In this document: piece by piece, positions 16,616 through 25,694 of the stretch
How the letters are laid out: each line of letters starts with the position of its first letter
Position numbering within the stretch: the first letter of the stretch is position 1
Origin: Mesorhizobium sp. M00.F.Ca.ET.216.01.1.1
GTDB lineage: Bacteria > Pseudomonadota > Alphaproteobacteria > Rhizobiales > Rhizobiaceae
NCBI RefSeq assembly: GCF_004010325.2
Contig: NZ_SADR02000041.1
Location: forward strand, 1 to 38,688
Reading direction: 5' to 3'
Length of the DNA: 38,688 bases
Notes under the pieces: generated by a model
What the model was told of the DNA's origin: nothing
The model's database searches: none
What the model saw: only the letters and a program-made list of their open reading frames with translations
Program-made: the position numbers and the translations under genes

Positions 16616-17512
16616 CTACGGTTCGCTCGATAGCGCATTGCGTGCCGCGTAGAGTTCGGCGATGAAGTCGGTGATCAGCGCCGAGTTGATGCCGTCCGGC
16701 GGACGCAGGAGCAGCGCGCGGAAGTGCACGGCCGGCTCGAATGGCCTGGCGACGATGCCGCCGATCATGCGGTCGGCAATGACCGACGGATTCACTAGGC
16801 CGATCCCCATGCACTTCGCCGCGAGGATGGCGATGGTCAGGCCGTAGGGCGTCTCGATCAGGATGCGCGGCCGCACGGCATGCGCGGTCAGGATTTTGTC
16901 CATGGCGAGCCTCACTGTGTCTTCCGGTGACAATGCCAGGAACGCCTCGTCAGCGAGATCGGCCGGCGTGATTATCTCCTTCCGCGCCAGCCGGTGGTTC
17001 TTCGGCATCACGCAAACGGCCCGCGGCGTAGTGAAGATACTGTGCAGCACGCCGCTGGTGTCGACCTCGTCGGCCGCGAGCCCGATATCGAAACTGCCAG
17101 ACGCCACCAGGTCGCGCACGATATTGGAGGTGCGGACCTGATAGCTGATGCGTACCTGCGGATGCCGGCGCGAGAACGCTACGATGGCGCGCGGCACCAG
17201 CCCATGCCCGAGCGCCGACAGGCTGGCGACGCGGATGGTACCGGTGCCGACCTCCTTGATCTGGGCCGCACGCAGCTTGAGCCGGTCGAGCCCGACCAGA
17301 TTGGCTTTCACCTCGGCATGGAACAACTCCCCTTCGCGTGTCGGCACCAGCCTGCCACGAATGCGGTCGAAAAGCCTGAAGCCGAGTTCGGCCTCTAGCT
17401 TGGCTAGCGAACGGCTGATGGCCGGCTGCGAGGTATCGAGCAGCGCGGCCGCCGCGCCGGCGCCGCGCGCGATCATGATCGCGTTGAAGACATCGATGTC
17501 GCGCAGGTTCAT
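16616..17512 (-). CDS. LysR-family transcriptional regulator
   Basis: 298 residues. The N-terminal winged helix-turn-helix (about 1-60) has the family pattern DIDVFNAIMIARG, then LLDTSQPAISRSLAKLEAELGF with LFDR after it. The co-inducer-binding domain (about 90-290) begins GTIRVASLSALGHGLVPRA. ATG 17512 is chosen because the protein then begins directly with the helix-turn-helix; ATG 17524 would add four residues. It is divergent from the cystathionine-lyase-like gene with 80 bases between, so it probably regulates the lyase and amino-acid transporter operon. The inducer may be the transported amino acid, which is an inference from position. Confidence 0.93.
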   Translation of the reverse strand: MNLRDIDVFNAIMIARGAGAAAALLDTSQPAISRSLAKLEAELGFRLFDRIRGRLVPTREGELFHAEVKANLVGLDRLKLRAAQIKEVGTGTIRVASLSALGHGLVPRAIVAFSRRHPQVRISYQVRTSNIVRDLVASGSFDIGLAADEVDTSGVLHSIFTTPRAVCVMPKNHRLARKEIITPADLADEAFLALSPEDTVRLAMDKILTAHAVRPRILIETPYGLTIAILAAKCMGIGLVNPSVIADRMIGGIVARPFEPAVHFRALLLRPPDGINSALITDFIAELYAARNALSSEP

Positions 17513-17529
17513 AGTGCAGCCCATATCAA

Positions 17530-17551
17530 CAGCGAATTAACTTTATCGCTG
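17530..17551. promoter_or_regulatory. Inverted repeat in the lysR-lyase intergenic region, candidate LysR box
   Basis: CAGCGA, ten bases, TCGCTG: six-base perfect arms in the only spacer between the divergent genes. LysR regulators bind symmetric sites with T-N11-A spacing, and the position fits control of both directions. Confidence 0.5.
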
Positions 17552-17592
17552 CGGCCATAGATGGCAATGGGTGAGCCGGCTAAGCTGCGCCC

Positions 17593-18807
17593 ATGAACCG
17601 ACGCGACGACACTTCACATGTCCATCCTCCCAAGCGCTCCGAGGAACCGTTCCAGGCGGTGGCGATGCCGGTCGAGCGAGCCTCGACCGTTGTCTTTGAC
17701 GATCTGGAGTCGTTCGAGCGTCGCGTCGAGCGTCTGTACGACGGGTTCAGCTACGGACTTTACGGCACACCGACCAGCCGGCAGCTCGAAGATCATATCG
17801 CCGTGCTGGAAGGCGGATCGCGGGCTCTCGTCGTCCCGTCGGGCATGGCGGCCATCACGCTGGCAACCATGGCTGTCTGCCGTGGCGGCGAAAGGGTTCT
17901 GATCCCGGAAACGCTCTATGGCCCGGCGCGCGACATGGCCGAGCGTTTTCTCGGCCCCCTCGGGATCGAGGCGGTTTCCTACGATCCACGGCTGGACGCA
18001 AGCATCGCGGCCATGATCGACGGCAGAACGCGGCTGGTCTGGGTAGAATCGCCTGGCTCGGCCACCTTCGAAGTCCAGGATGTGCCCGCCATCACGGCCG
18101 CGGCCCACAAGGCCGGCGCGCTCGTCGCGGCCGACAACACTTGGGCCTCTCATCTGCTGTTCAAGCCGCTCGCTCATGGCGTCGACATCTCGATGCAGGC
18201 GCTTTCCAAACACGCCGGCGGCCATGGCGACCTCCTGATGGGCTCGGTCGCAGTGCATGACCACGCCCTGTTCCGGCGCCTGAAGGATACAGCGCGCTTC
18301 CTAGGCTATGGCGTCTCGCCGGAGGATTGTGCGCTGTGCGAGCGTGGCCTGATGACCATGCCGGTGCGCATTCGTCATGCCGACGGCACCGCGCGCAAGA
18401 TCATCGCCTGGTTATCGGAACGCCCGGAAGTCGCGCAGATCTTGCATCCCGCGGAGCCTGGCCATCCCGGCCACGTGGTCTGGAAGCGTGATTTCGCCGG
18501 ATCGGCAGGCGTGTTCTCCTTCGTGCTGCGGGCGGAACTGGCGCCACTGCAATCCGATGTCCTGCGCAGCCTGCGGCTGTTCAGGCTCGGCGCAAGCTGG
18601 GGCGGCGTGCATTCGCTGATTGCCGTCAGCGATCCGCGCAAGGGCCGCGCCAGCTTCGACTGGCTGAAGCCCGGCCCGGTCTGGCGCCTGTCGATCGGCC
18701 TCGAGGCGCTCGACGATCTTCTGGCCGACCTTTCCCAGGCCTTCGAACTCTTTGCTGAAGCCCGGCGCAACGGAACCGCCGCGGCCGACGCCAAGGCCGC
18801 CGAATGA
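17593..18807 (+). CDS. Cystathionine beta-lyase-like PLP enzyme
   Basis: 404 residues of the Cys/Met metabolism PLP family (fold type I). Seen: YGLYGTPTSRQLEDHIAVLE near the N-terminus, with the Tyr that stacks on PLP in this group; PSGMAAITLATMAV; Asp181 in VAADNTWAS; and PLP-binding Lys206 in SMQALSKHAGGHGD. Members cleave or exchange C-S bonds of cystathionine, methionine or related amino acids. It looks most like MetC-type beta-lyases, but gamma-lyase or sulfhydrylase activity cannot be excluded. It is the first gene of an operon with an amino-acid ABC transporter whose first gene overlaps or nearly abuts it, so its substrate may be the imported amino acid. ATG 17593 is the only reasonable start. 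Confidence 0.88.
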   Translation: MNRRDDTSHVHPPKRSEEPFQAVAMPVERASTVVFDDLESFERRVERLYDGFSYGLYGTPTSRQLEDHIAVLEGGSRALVVPSGMAAITLATMAVCRGGERVLIPETLYGPARDMAERFLGPLGIEAVSYDPRLDASIAAMIDGRTRLVWVESPGSATFEVQDVPAITAAAHKAGALVAADNTWASHLLFKPLAHGVDISMQALSKHAGGHGDLLMGSVAVHDHALFRRLKDTARFLGYGVSPEDCALCERGLMTMPVRIRHADGTARKIIAWLSERPEVAQILHPAEPGHPGHVVWKRDFAGSAGVFSFVLRAELAPLQSDVLRSLRLFRLGASWGGVHSLIAVSDPRKGRASFDWLKPGPVWRLSIGLEALDDLLADLSQAFELFAEARRNGTAAADAKAAE

Positions 18808-18836
18808 CGATAACCTCAACGACAAGGGGAATAACT

Positions 18837-19871
18837 ATGAAACATCAAAGTCTGAAATGGCTCACGGGTCTGGCGATAGGATTGGCCAGCCTGAGTTCGG
18901 GTGCCGTGGACGCCAGCGCGCAGGCGGTCATCAACAAGATCAAGGAGCGCGGCTATGTCAGCTGCGGCGCCAGCCAGGGCGTGCCCGGTCTCTCGCGGCC
19001 GGACGAGAAGGGGTATTATCGCGGCTTCGATTCCGACATCTGCCGCACTTTCGCGGTCGCCCTCCTCGGCGACAGAGACAAGATCCGTTACGTGCCGCTT
19101 AACGCAGGCCAGCGTTTTCCTGCGCTGCAGACTGGGGAAATCGACGTTCTGTCGCGCACATCCACCATCACCTACAGTCGCGATACTGTTGTCCGCTTCG
19201 TCTGGATCAATCTCTACGACACGGACGGCATGCTCGTGCGCAAGGCCGATAAGATTACCGAGCCCAAACTGCTCGACGGAAAGACCGTCTGCCTGCAGGG
19301 CGGTGGCAGCCTGACCGAGAAAGCGATCGAGGAAACCGAGGAAGAGTTCGGGATCGCGATGGAGAAAGTCTATTACGACTCGACCGTTCAAGCGCGCGAC
19401 GCCTTCTTCGGCGGCCGCTGCGATTCCTACGTCACCGACGGCACCGCGGCAGCCGGACAGCGTGCCTCGGTGGCCAAGAACCCGGACGACTACGACATCA
19501 TCCAGGTCGGCAAGGCCGCCGAACCCAATGGCGTCGCGGTCGCCCGCGGTGACGATCGGCTTTTCGACGTCGTGCGTTGGACACTCAATGCGCTGTTCTG
19601 GGCCGAAGCCAACGGCATCACCTCGCAGAACATCGATGAAAAGCTTGCGTCGGGCAGTCCAGAAGTCAAACGCGTGCTGGGCGAGGAGCCCGGTTTCGGC
19701 AAGCCGCTCGGATTGGACGACAAGTGGGCCTACAACGTCATCAAGCAAATGGGCAACTACGCCGAGATCTGGGATCGCAATCTCGGCAAGGACAGCCCCC
19801 TGAAGGTCGACCGCGGCCTGAACGCGTTGTGGAAGGACGGCGGCCTCAACTATCCTTTCCCCTGGGATTGA
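18837..19871 (+). CDS. aapJ: Amino-acid ABC transporter periplasmic binding protein, AapJ-like
   Basis: 344 residues. A signal peptide of about 30 residues (MKHQSLKWLTGLAIGLASLS... ending ASAQA) precedes a family 3 solute-binding domain: VINKIKERGYVSCGASQGVPGLS, GFDSDICRTFAVALLGD, and RDAFFGGRCDSYVTD. It should capture an amino acid in the periplasm and hand it to the two permeases that follow. An in-frame ATG at 18804 overlaps the lyase stop, but ATG 18837 has an AAGGGG ribosome-binding site and begins the signal peptide. Ligand class is inferred from the AapJQMP layout, whose rhizobial members carry many L-amino acids; here the neighbouring lyase points to a sulfur amino acid. Confidence 0.9.
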   Translation: MKHQSLKWLTGLAIGLASLSSGAVDASAQAVINKIKERGYVSCGASQGVPGLSRPDEKGYYRGFDSDICRTFAVALLGDRDKIRYVPLNAGQRFPALQTGEIDVLSRTSTITYSRDTVVRFVWINLYDTDGMLVRKADKITEPKLLDGKTVCLQGGGSLTEKAIEETEEEFGIAMEKVYYDSTVQARDAFFGGRCDSYVTDGTAAAGQRASVAKNPDDYDIIQVGKAAEPNGVAVARGDDRLFDVVRWTLNALFWAEANGITSQNIDEKLASGSPEVKRVLGEEPGFGKPLGLDDKWAYNVIKQMGNYAEIWDRNLGKDSPLKVDRGLNALWKDGGLNYPFPWD

Positions 19872-19940
19872 GCCGCACATGAAGGGGAACGTGCCCGACG
19901 CTCCCCTTCCCTGCTAACGCCGCGAACCGTCGAGGTCGAC

Positions 19941-21056
19941 ATGCTGAGCGACGCCAAGACCAGATCGATCATCATCCAGTGTGCCCCAGTGGCCCTGGCT
20001 GCCGCCTTCGCTGCCCTGCTCGTCAGCACGACTTTCGCCAATCTCAGGGCACGCGGTATCCCGATCGGCTTCGATTTCCTGACGATGCCGTCAAGGATCG
20101 TCATCTCGGAAGCGATCCTCACTTACAAGTCGCGGGACCCCTATTACTGGGCGATCGTGACCGGGCTCGCCAATACGGTCTTCATCTCCGCGGTCGTCAT
20201 CGTCTTTTCATCCGTGCTCGGCCTCGTCGTCGGCGTCACCCGGCTGAGCAGCAATCCCCTGGCGGCGGGCACCTGCCGCGTATGGGTGGAGGTTGCACGC
20301 AATTCACCGCCGATCGTGCTTCTGATCTTTCTCTACTCGCTGTGGTGGAAGGTGCTGCCGCCGGTCGGCGAAGCGCTCAATCCCCTGCCAGGCGTTTACG
20401 CCTCCATGCGCGGCTTTGTGGTGCCGGCTGTCAGCATGGACGTCGCCACCGCGGGATTGCTCGTCATTGCTCTCGCCCTGGCACTGGCGGCCGCCGGCTG
20501 GGCGGCGGCGAGACGAGGATGGATGCCGCCGCTGGCCGCGCCGGCGATCCTCGCGGTTGGCGTTGCCGGGCTCTGGCTTGCCGATGCGAAGTTCTCCGTG
20601 GACTGGCCGACCTTCACCGGGTCGAACTTCAAGGGCGGCAAGGAACTGACGCCCGAACTCAGCACCATCCTCATCGGGCTGACCATCTACACCACCGGCT
20701 TCGTCGCCGAGATCGTGCGCGGCGGCGTGCTTTCGGTCGGCCGCGGTCAGTGGGACGCAGGTCATTCGCTCGGCCTGCCGCGCGGCAAAATATTGCGTGT
20801 GATCATCATCCCGCAGATGCTGCGGGTGATCGTCCCGCCGCTCAACAGCCAATACATCAACGTCGTCAAGAATTCGACGCTGGCGATCGCAGTCGGCTAT
20901 CCGGACTTCCTTGCGGTCATGAACACCATCATCAGCAAGTCCAGCCATTCGATCGAGGGCGTCTTCATCATCCTCGGCGTCTATCTCGCCCTCAACCTGA
21001 GCCTGTCGAGCGCGGCCAATTGGTACAACCGTCGCATCGCCATCGTGGAGCGCTGA
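19941..21056 (+). CDS. aapQ: Amino-acid ABC transporter permease, AapQ-like
   Basis: 371 residues, inner membrane. About eight hydrophobic segments, including an N-terminal one (APVALAAAFAALLVST). The C-terminal half has the EAA-type loop that docks on the ATPase: RGGVLSVGRGQWDAGHSLGL, then IIIPQMLRVIVPPLNSQYIN and KNSTLAIAVGYPD. The length and N-terminal GFDFL match AapQ of rhizobia rather than the shorter HisQ/GlnP type. Forms a heterodimer with the next permease. GAGG ribosome-binding site at about 19930. Confidence 0.9.
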   Translation: MLSDAKTRSIIIQCAPVALAAAFAALLVSTTFANLRARGIPIGFDFLTMPSRIVISEAILTYKSRDPYYWAIVTGLANTVFISAVVIVFSSVLGLVVGVTRLSSNPLAAGTCRVWVEVARNSPPIVLLIFLYSLWWKVLPPVGEALNPLPGVYASMRGFVVPAVSMDVATAGLLVIALALALAAAGWAAARRGWMPPLAAPAILAVGVAGLWLADAKFSVDWPTFTGSNFKGGKELTPELSTILIGLTIYTTGFVAEIVRGGVLSVGRGQWDAGHSLGLPRGKILRVIIIPQMLRVIVPPLNSQYINVVKNSTLAIAVGYPDFLAVMNTIISKSSHSIEGVFIILGVYLALNLSLSSAANWYNRRIAIVER

Positions 21057-21059
21057 ACC

Positions 21060-22151
21060 ATGAAGGCCCTGTCTCTTCCCCTTCCGGCCGAGCCAATGCC
21101 AGGACAGATCCGCTTCGGCGCCTTGCGGCGGTCCGCCAGGCTCCTGTTCGGCACGCCGCTCAATGCCGTCCTGACGCTGTTGTTCGGCGTTCTGCTCGTC
21201 GCCACGGTACCGCCGATGCTGCGCTGGCTGGTAATCGATGCCGTGCTGTTCGACCCCAGTCCACGCGCCTGCCGGGTGGCCACCGGAGCGTGCTGGAGCT
21301 TCATCTACGCCAAGTCCGGGCAGTTGCTGTTCGGCATCTATCCGCTCGACGAACGCTGGCGCCCCGCCATCGTCTGCATGCTTATCCTGGCTCTGCTCGC
21401 CTGGTCGGTGCGGCCTGCCAGCTGGGCTCCGCGGCTGGCGGCGCTCTGGGTGGCGGCGCTCGTGCTGATCTTCTGGCTGATGGCCGGCGGTTTCGGCCTG
21501 ACCGAGGTTCCGACCTCGTCCTGGGGCGGCCTGCCGGTGACACTCATCCTCACCGTCGTTGCCATCGGCGTCGCCTTCCCCGTCGGCATCCTCCTGGCGC
21601 TGGCCAGGCGCTCGACCATGCCCGCGATACGCATCGGCGCCGTGGTCCTGATAGAATCGGTGCGCGGACTGCCGCTCTTGTCTATCCTGTTCGTGGCATC
21701 GATCATGATGCCGCTGTTCCTGCCCGAGGCCCTGTTGCCTGACAAGTTCGTGCGCGCGCTGGTCGCCCTCACCATCTTCGCCGCGGCCTATCTCGCCGAG
21801 GTGATTCGCGGCGGCCTGCAGGCCATTCCGAATGGCCAGTACGAGGCCGCGGCGGCGCTCGGCCTGCCCTTCTGGCGCACGCAATATCTCGTCATCCTGC
21901 CGCAGGCGATCCGGGTGGCGATCCCGGCGCTGGCCAACACCATCATCGTCATGATCAAGAACACCAGCCTTGTCCTGGTGGTCGGCCTGTTCGACCTGAT
22001 CAGCTCCGGTAAAGCGGTGCTGGCCGACCCGGACTGGCCATCGCCAGCGGCCGAGACGTTCCTGTTCATCGGCGCGATCTTCTTCGCGCTCTCCTTCTCA
22101 TTCGCCCGCTTCGCCGACTTCCTGGAGCGGCGCGGCCCCACCGCTCACTAG
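21060..22151 (+). CDS. aapM: Amino-acid ABC transporter permease, AapM-like
   Basis: 363 residues, inner membrane, about eight hydrophobic segments. The EAA-type loop reads EVIRGGLQAIPNGQYEAAAA, followed by LPQAIRVAIPALANTIIV and KNTSLVLVVGLFDL. It starts four bases after the aapQ-like stop. The preserved order of binding protein, Q-type permease, M-type permease and ATPase is the standard aap operon layout. A short periplasmic stretch with several Cys (RACRVATGACWSF) lies near residues 65-80. Confidence 0.9.
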   Translation: MKALSLPLPAEPMPGQIRFGALRRSARLLFGTPLNAVLTLLFGVLLVATVPPMLRWLVIDAVLFDPSPRACRVATGACWSFIYAKSGQLLFGIYPLDERWRPAIVCMLILALLAWSVRPASWAPRLAALWVAALVLIFWLMAGGFGLTEVPTSSWGGLPVTLILTVVAIGVAFPVGILLALARRSTMPAIRIGAVVLIESVRGLPLLSILFVASIMMPLFLPEALLPDKFVRALVALTIFAAAYLAEVIRGGLQAIPNGQYEAAAALGLPFWRTQYLVILPQAIRVAIPALANTIIVMIKNTSLVLVVGLFDLISSGKAVLADPDWPSPAAETFLFIGAIFFALSFSFARFADFLERRGPTAH

Positions 22152-22162
22152 GAAATGCCGTG

Positions 22163-22945
22163 ATGTTATCGTCCACCGCCAAGCGCGTTCCGCCCATGCC
22201 CGATCCCAACGATCCGCCGGCAATCGAAATGACCGGGATGAACAAGTGGTACGGGAACTTCCATGTCCTGAAGGACATCAACTTGACGGTCCTTCGCGGC
22301 GAAAAGCTGGTGATCTGCGGGCCCTCGGGCTCGGGCAAGTCAACCATGATCCGTTGCATCAACCGGCTGGAGGAGCACCAGCAGGGACAGATCGTCGTCG
22401 ACGGCGTCGAACTCACCAATGATTTGAATAAGATCGACGTAATCCGCCGTGACATCGGCATGGTGTTCCAGCACTTCAACCTGTTCCCGCACCTGACCAT
22501 TCTGGAGAACCTGACGCTGGCGCCGATCTGGGTGCGCAGGATGCGGCGCGAGCAAGCCGAGCAGACCGCCATGTATTATCTGGAACGAGTGAAGATTCCG
22601 GACCAGGCGCACAAATATCCCGGCCAGCTGTCAGGCGGCCAGCAGCAGCGGGTTGCGATCGCGCGCGCGCTCTGTATGAGCCCGAAAATCATGCTCTTCG
22701 ACGAGCCGACGTCGGCACTCGATCCGGAAATGGTCAAAGAAGTGCTCGACGCCATGGTTGCGCTGGCCGAGGATGGCATGACCATGCTGTGCGTCACGCA
22801 CGAGATGGGATTTGCCCGCCAGGTCGCCGACCGCATCGTGTTCATGGACAAGAGCGAGATCATCGAGATGAACACCCCAGCCGAATTCTTCTCCCATCCG
22901 CGTCATCAGCGGAGTAAGCTGTTTCTTGCCCAGATCCTGAATTAG
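22163..22945 (+). CDS. aapP: Amino-acid ABC transporter ATPase, AapP-like
   Basis: 260 residues. Walker A GPSGSGKS (53-60), Q-loop (FQHFNLFPHLT), signature LSGGQ (156-160), Walker B IMLFDEP (176-182), H-loop (CVTHEMGFA). It closes the aap-type operon and energises uptake at the cytoplasmic face. ATG 22163 follows an in-frame GTG at 22160; an AGGA at 22150 fits either. No further gene follows for about 760 bases, so the operon probably ends here. Confidence 0.94.
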   Translation: MLSSTAKRVPPMPDPNDPPAIEMTGMNKWYGNFHVLKDINLTVLRGEKLVICGPSGSGKSTMIRCINRLEEHQQGQIVVDGVELTNDLNKIDVIRRDIGMVFQHFNLFPHLTILENLTLAPIWVRRMRREQAEQTAMYYLERVKIPDQAHKYPGQLSGGQQQRVAIARALCMSPKIMLFDEPTSALDPEMVKEVLDAMVALAEDGMTMLCVTHEMGFARQVADRIVFMDKSEIIEMNTPAEFFSHPRHQRSKLFLAQILN

Positions 22946-23711
22946 CCAAGCTCTTCGGCCGGCCCGGCGCGCTAGGCGGATGGTGAGTTGGATGCCGATC
23001 TTCGGCGATCCGCTGACCGTGGTCGTTGGGGTTTTGCGCGAGCCGCTATGGAGCTTTGTCGCAATCGTCGCTCTCGCAAAGGTCTCGCATTATTTGGTTG
23101 TTGCCGCAGCGGTAGTGAGCCGGACCTAAAACCGACATCGCAGCGCGCGGTTGCGTTTATTTGGGCACGAGCCATAAACAGGCCATACAAAAATGTATGG
23201 AAAATATTGTGGCGCATGGCGGCTTAGAGCAATACCGTTCTTGCAACGATCTTCACTTTTGGTTGCACTGCAGCAAACTGGTCGAAGGCGGCCTTGACAA
23301 ATCAGCCGAACAATTGTGGGAAGGGCCGATGAGGACTGTCGGTCGAATCGAGATCCTAGGATTGGCGTTTCCTATGAGACTGCGCGCAACCAGCTGAAAT
23401 CCGTCTTCGCAAAGACGCAAACGCATCGGCAGTCTGAGCTAGCCACGCTTCTCACAAGGCTCTCGAGTGGCCGATAATTCTCTCAGGTCAAGCGGGGACG
23501 ACTAATAGACCTTGAAAGCGCCCGCATGCGCTCGTGCATCCACATCGGTGATCAGCATATGGCCCGGCGATACTGTGATCGAGATCGCGAGTTCGGCACG
23601 AGCAAGAGCGTCCTGGGCGGTCAGGCTGCTGGCCCAGAATGTGATGAGTCTCGCGGCGGCCGCTGCGCTGCCGCCGGGAGGCGGCTCCTCGCGGGCATGG
23701 CGTGAGGAAGG
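22946..23711. other. Gene-free stretch between the aap operon and the MscS gene
   Basis: No supported gene. The minus strand at about 23503-23700 is open for some 66 codons and reads RLITFWASSLTAQDALARAE and ITVSPGHMLITDVDARAHAG before a stop. It has no start codon except one near its end, so at best it is a gene fragment. No clear terminator with a T run follows aapP. Confidence 0.4.
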
Positions 23712-24791
23712 TCACCTCAAATTGCTCTTCGGAAACAGCACGCGATCGGGTTTTGCATTCATTCGTGCCAGCATTTCCTTGATCAAGCGTGTTTTGGTGC
23801 GCCCCGCTTCCTTCGGCGGCACAAGGTAACGCACGATGGCCTCGAGCCAGGTGTTTTCGCTGACGCGAAAATGAACCACGGGATGTTCCTTCACTTCGAG
23901 TTCGTCCACCGGCGTTTGCGACAGGATGTGCCTATAGACCTTCACCTTCTGGCTCATGATGTCGCCGATCTGCTCGTCGACGACCTCTCTCATGGTTTTC
24001 GCTACGAATTCCAGATCGCTTTCATAAGCGAGCTGGAACTTGATTTCGTTCCAGACATAGGGAAACAGCGGCCAGGAATAGTTGAAGACCGGCGTGTCAA
24101 ACACGGTGGAGTTCGGAAACTTGATGACGCGCCCGCTCGGATGATCGGTCCAAAGATATTCGCCGCCGAATTCCCATAACGTGGTGTCGAGATAGCTGAC
24201 ATCAATGACATCGCCATGGGCATCGCCGATGCGAATGCGGTCGCCAACGCGATAAGGCGCCCTGGCCAGAATATAAATCCACGCGATGAAACTGGAGATC
24301 GGCATTTGCAGCGCAAAGCCGAGAATCAGTGAAATCAGGCCGAGTGAAACAACAGCAGCGTACCAGTTCACAAATAAGACTGAAATGGCCACGAAGACGA
24401 TGGCGACGACGACGACCAATCGAAAAATACGTTGCAGGTTGAAACGCGAAACACGATTGGGAATTCGGCCAATGAGAAAGACTTCGATAACATTCGCAAC
24501 CGTCAGCATAACGAAAATGAAAAGGCCGCCCCTGACGTAGTTCAGCACGCGAACGCGCAAAGGCGCGTCAAGCCATTCTAAGTGCCAATTGATCAGGACT
24601 TGGATGCCAAAAAGCAGCAAGGCAGCGGCAGCGAAACCAATCGTCCACCAGACGTCTCCCTTGCGAAGGCTGAAGCGGAATTTTTCCTCGGGCTTTTTCG
24701 CCTTCTGTTCCATGGTTTTTGGATCAGCAGTCTGTTGCGCGGCCCGTTCGAGTCGGGAAAGGTTCTCCTGTTCATTGGCGCGCGGTTCCAT
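23712..24791 (-). CDS. MscS-family mechanosensitive ion channel protein
   Basis: 359 residues. A charged N-terminus (about 1-50) is followed by four hydrophobic segments at about 52-70, 85-105, 125-150 and 155-180. The last, rich in Gly and Ala, fits the pore-lining TM3 (VSLGLISLILGFALQMPISS). The soluble MscS beta domain follows: YRVGDRIRIGDAHGDVIDV, then KFPNSTVFDTPV. MscS-type channels open under membrane tension to release solutes in osmotic downshock; some members have other roles. ATG 24791 has a GGGAGG site nine bases upstream, preferred to ATGs at 24815 and 24848. It is monocistronic. Confidence 0.9.
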   Translation of the reverse strand: MEPRANEQENLSRLERAAQQTADPKTMEQKAKKPEEKFRFSLRKGDVWWTIGFAAAALLLFGIQVLINWHLEWLDAPLRVRVLNYVRGGLFIFVMLTVANVIEVFLIGRIPNRVSRFNLQRIFRLVVVVAIVFVAISVLFVNWYAAVVSLGLISLILGFALQMPISSFIAWIYILARAPYRVGDRIRIGDAHGDVIDVSYLDTTLWEFGGEYLWTDHPSGRVIKFPNSTVFDTPVFNYSWPLFPYVWNEIKFQLAYESDLEFVAKTMREVVDEQIGDIMSQKVKVYRHILSQTPVDELEVKEHPVVHFRVSENTWLEAIVRYLVPPKEAGRTKTRLIKEMLARMNAKPDRVLFPKSNLR

Positions 24792-25041
24792 GGGTTCACC
24801 TCCCGATGTGGCCATCAACACCCAGCCAGTGCCTTCTCGTTCCTCCACGGCGGCATTCCGGCAAACGACCCAATGTCAGTCGCTGACTGGCTCCTTGCCG
24901 GTCCCCGAAAGCTGGCCTTCATTCCGGCGGCCCCGTCCCTGGTGAAATAGGGCGGCAAGCAGAAAGATGCGACGTCGCCATCATATTCGGCAAATGCCTT
25001 ATAGCCCTATCCGAAATTAAGTTGAGCTTGGTATCAGCAGC

Positions 25042-25116
25042 TCCCCGATAGCTCACGGTTGAGATCTCAACTGTTCATCGAGCGGCCGTTGGTTCGAATC
25101 CGACTCGGGGAAGCCA
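25042..25116 (+). tRNA. Degenerate tRNA-Asn (GUU), probably a pseudo-tRNA
   Basis: A seven-base acceptor stem (TCCCCGA/TCGGGGA), a T arm with TTCGAAT loop, and an anticodon loop CTGTTCA with anticodon GTT identify tRNA-Asn. Defects: position 37 is C where A is almost universal; the anticodon stem CTCAA/TCGAG has a mismatch; the D arm has lost a base and its first pair; and an extra A precedes GCCA at the 3' end. Most likely a duplicated, decayed copy. tRNA genes are frequent integration sites, so it may mark an element boundary. Confidence 0.7.
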
Positions 25117-25281
25117 ACTTCCGCGCCTATTGCATAGTTATTCCTAGATATTCCAGATATCAGAAACCGGCTTCCCCACTTTCCCTCCCCGCTTTGTCGC
25201 TCCGTCCGAAATCTCCATTCCGCTGCTGGATCATTCCGACCCACTCCGCGTTGAGGGAAGACCCCCCACGGAGGAATCAAC

Positions 25282-25590
25282 ATGGGCGACAATCGGCACG
25301 AAAAAATTCAGCAACGAGCTTACGAAATTTGGGAACGAGAGGGCGGCGTCCATGGCGTGGATCAGCGCCAGTGGCTTCAAGCAGAAGCGGAAATCGATAG
25401 AGAGGACGCTCTGCCCAAAACCCGCGAGATCGCCAGCTCAGACGTTTTGACGGTCGAAGCACTGGCGATGCGCACCGGTATAACGCCCGAGCAAGCCCAA
25501 GGCCTTATCGACCGGCTTGGCAATGACCGCGCAGCGATCGAAGAGGCCGCGCGGAGTTTGGCTGCAGGGCAACGGAATTTCAGTAAGTAG
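25282..25590 (+). CDS. Small DUF2934 + DUF3606 protein
   Basis: 102 residues. The N-terminal HEKIQQRAYEIWEREG ... QRQWLQAEAEI is the DUF2934 pattern. The C-terminal MRTGITPEQAQGLIDRLGND and AIEEAARSL matches DUF3606, a short helix-turn-helix-like domain. Both are common in rhizobial small proteins induced by general stress, but their biochemical role is unknown. ATG 25282 has a GGAGG site six bases upstream. A second, truncated DUF3606 copy lies at 27047-27154. Confidence 0.85.
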   Translation: MGDNRHEKIQQRAYEIWEREGGVHGVDQRQWLQAEAEIDREDALPKTREIASSDVLTVEALAMRTGITPEQAQGLIDRLGNDRAAIEEAARSLAAGQRNFSK

Positions 25591-25694
25591 GAACCCCATG
25601 CAAGGCCGAGTTTCGTCTTGAGACGGCGTGGTGCGGTCAGTCTGCGGACATTTCGCGCGCGATCTGCAAATCATTCTACTTCGCGCTGCATTGA

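Noticed and set aside
18816..19880. Antisense frame over the solute-binding protein gene
   Set aside because: The sense frame has a signal peptide, a ribosome-binding site and family motifs; the antisense is a shadow.
19979..21742. Long same-strand frame of 587 codons overlapping both permeases
   Set aside because: Arg/His/Pro-rich shadow frame crossing two well-supported membrane-protein genes.
20304..21884. Long antisense open frame of 526 codons across the aap permeases
   Set aside because: It mirrors the two permease genes in a high-GC region, where antisense stops are rare. Its Gln/Arg/His-rich composition is not protein-like.
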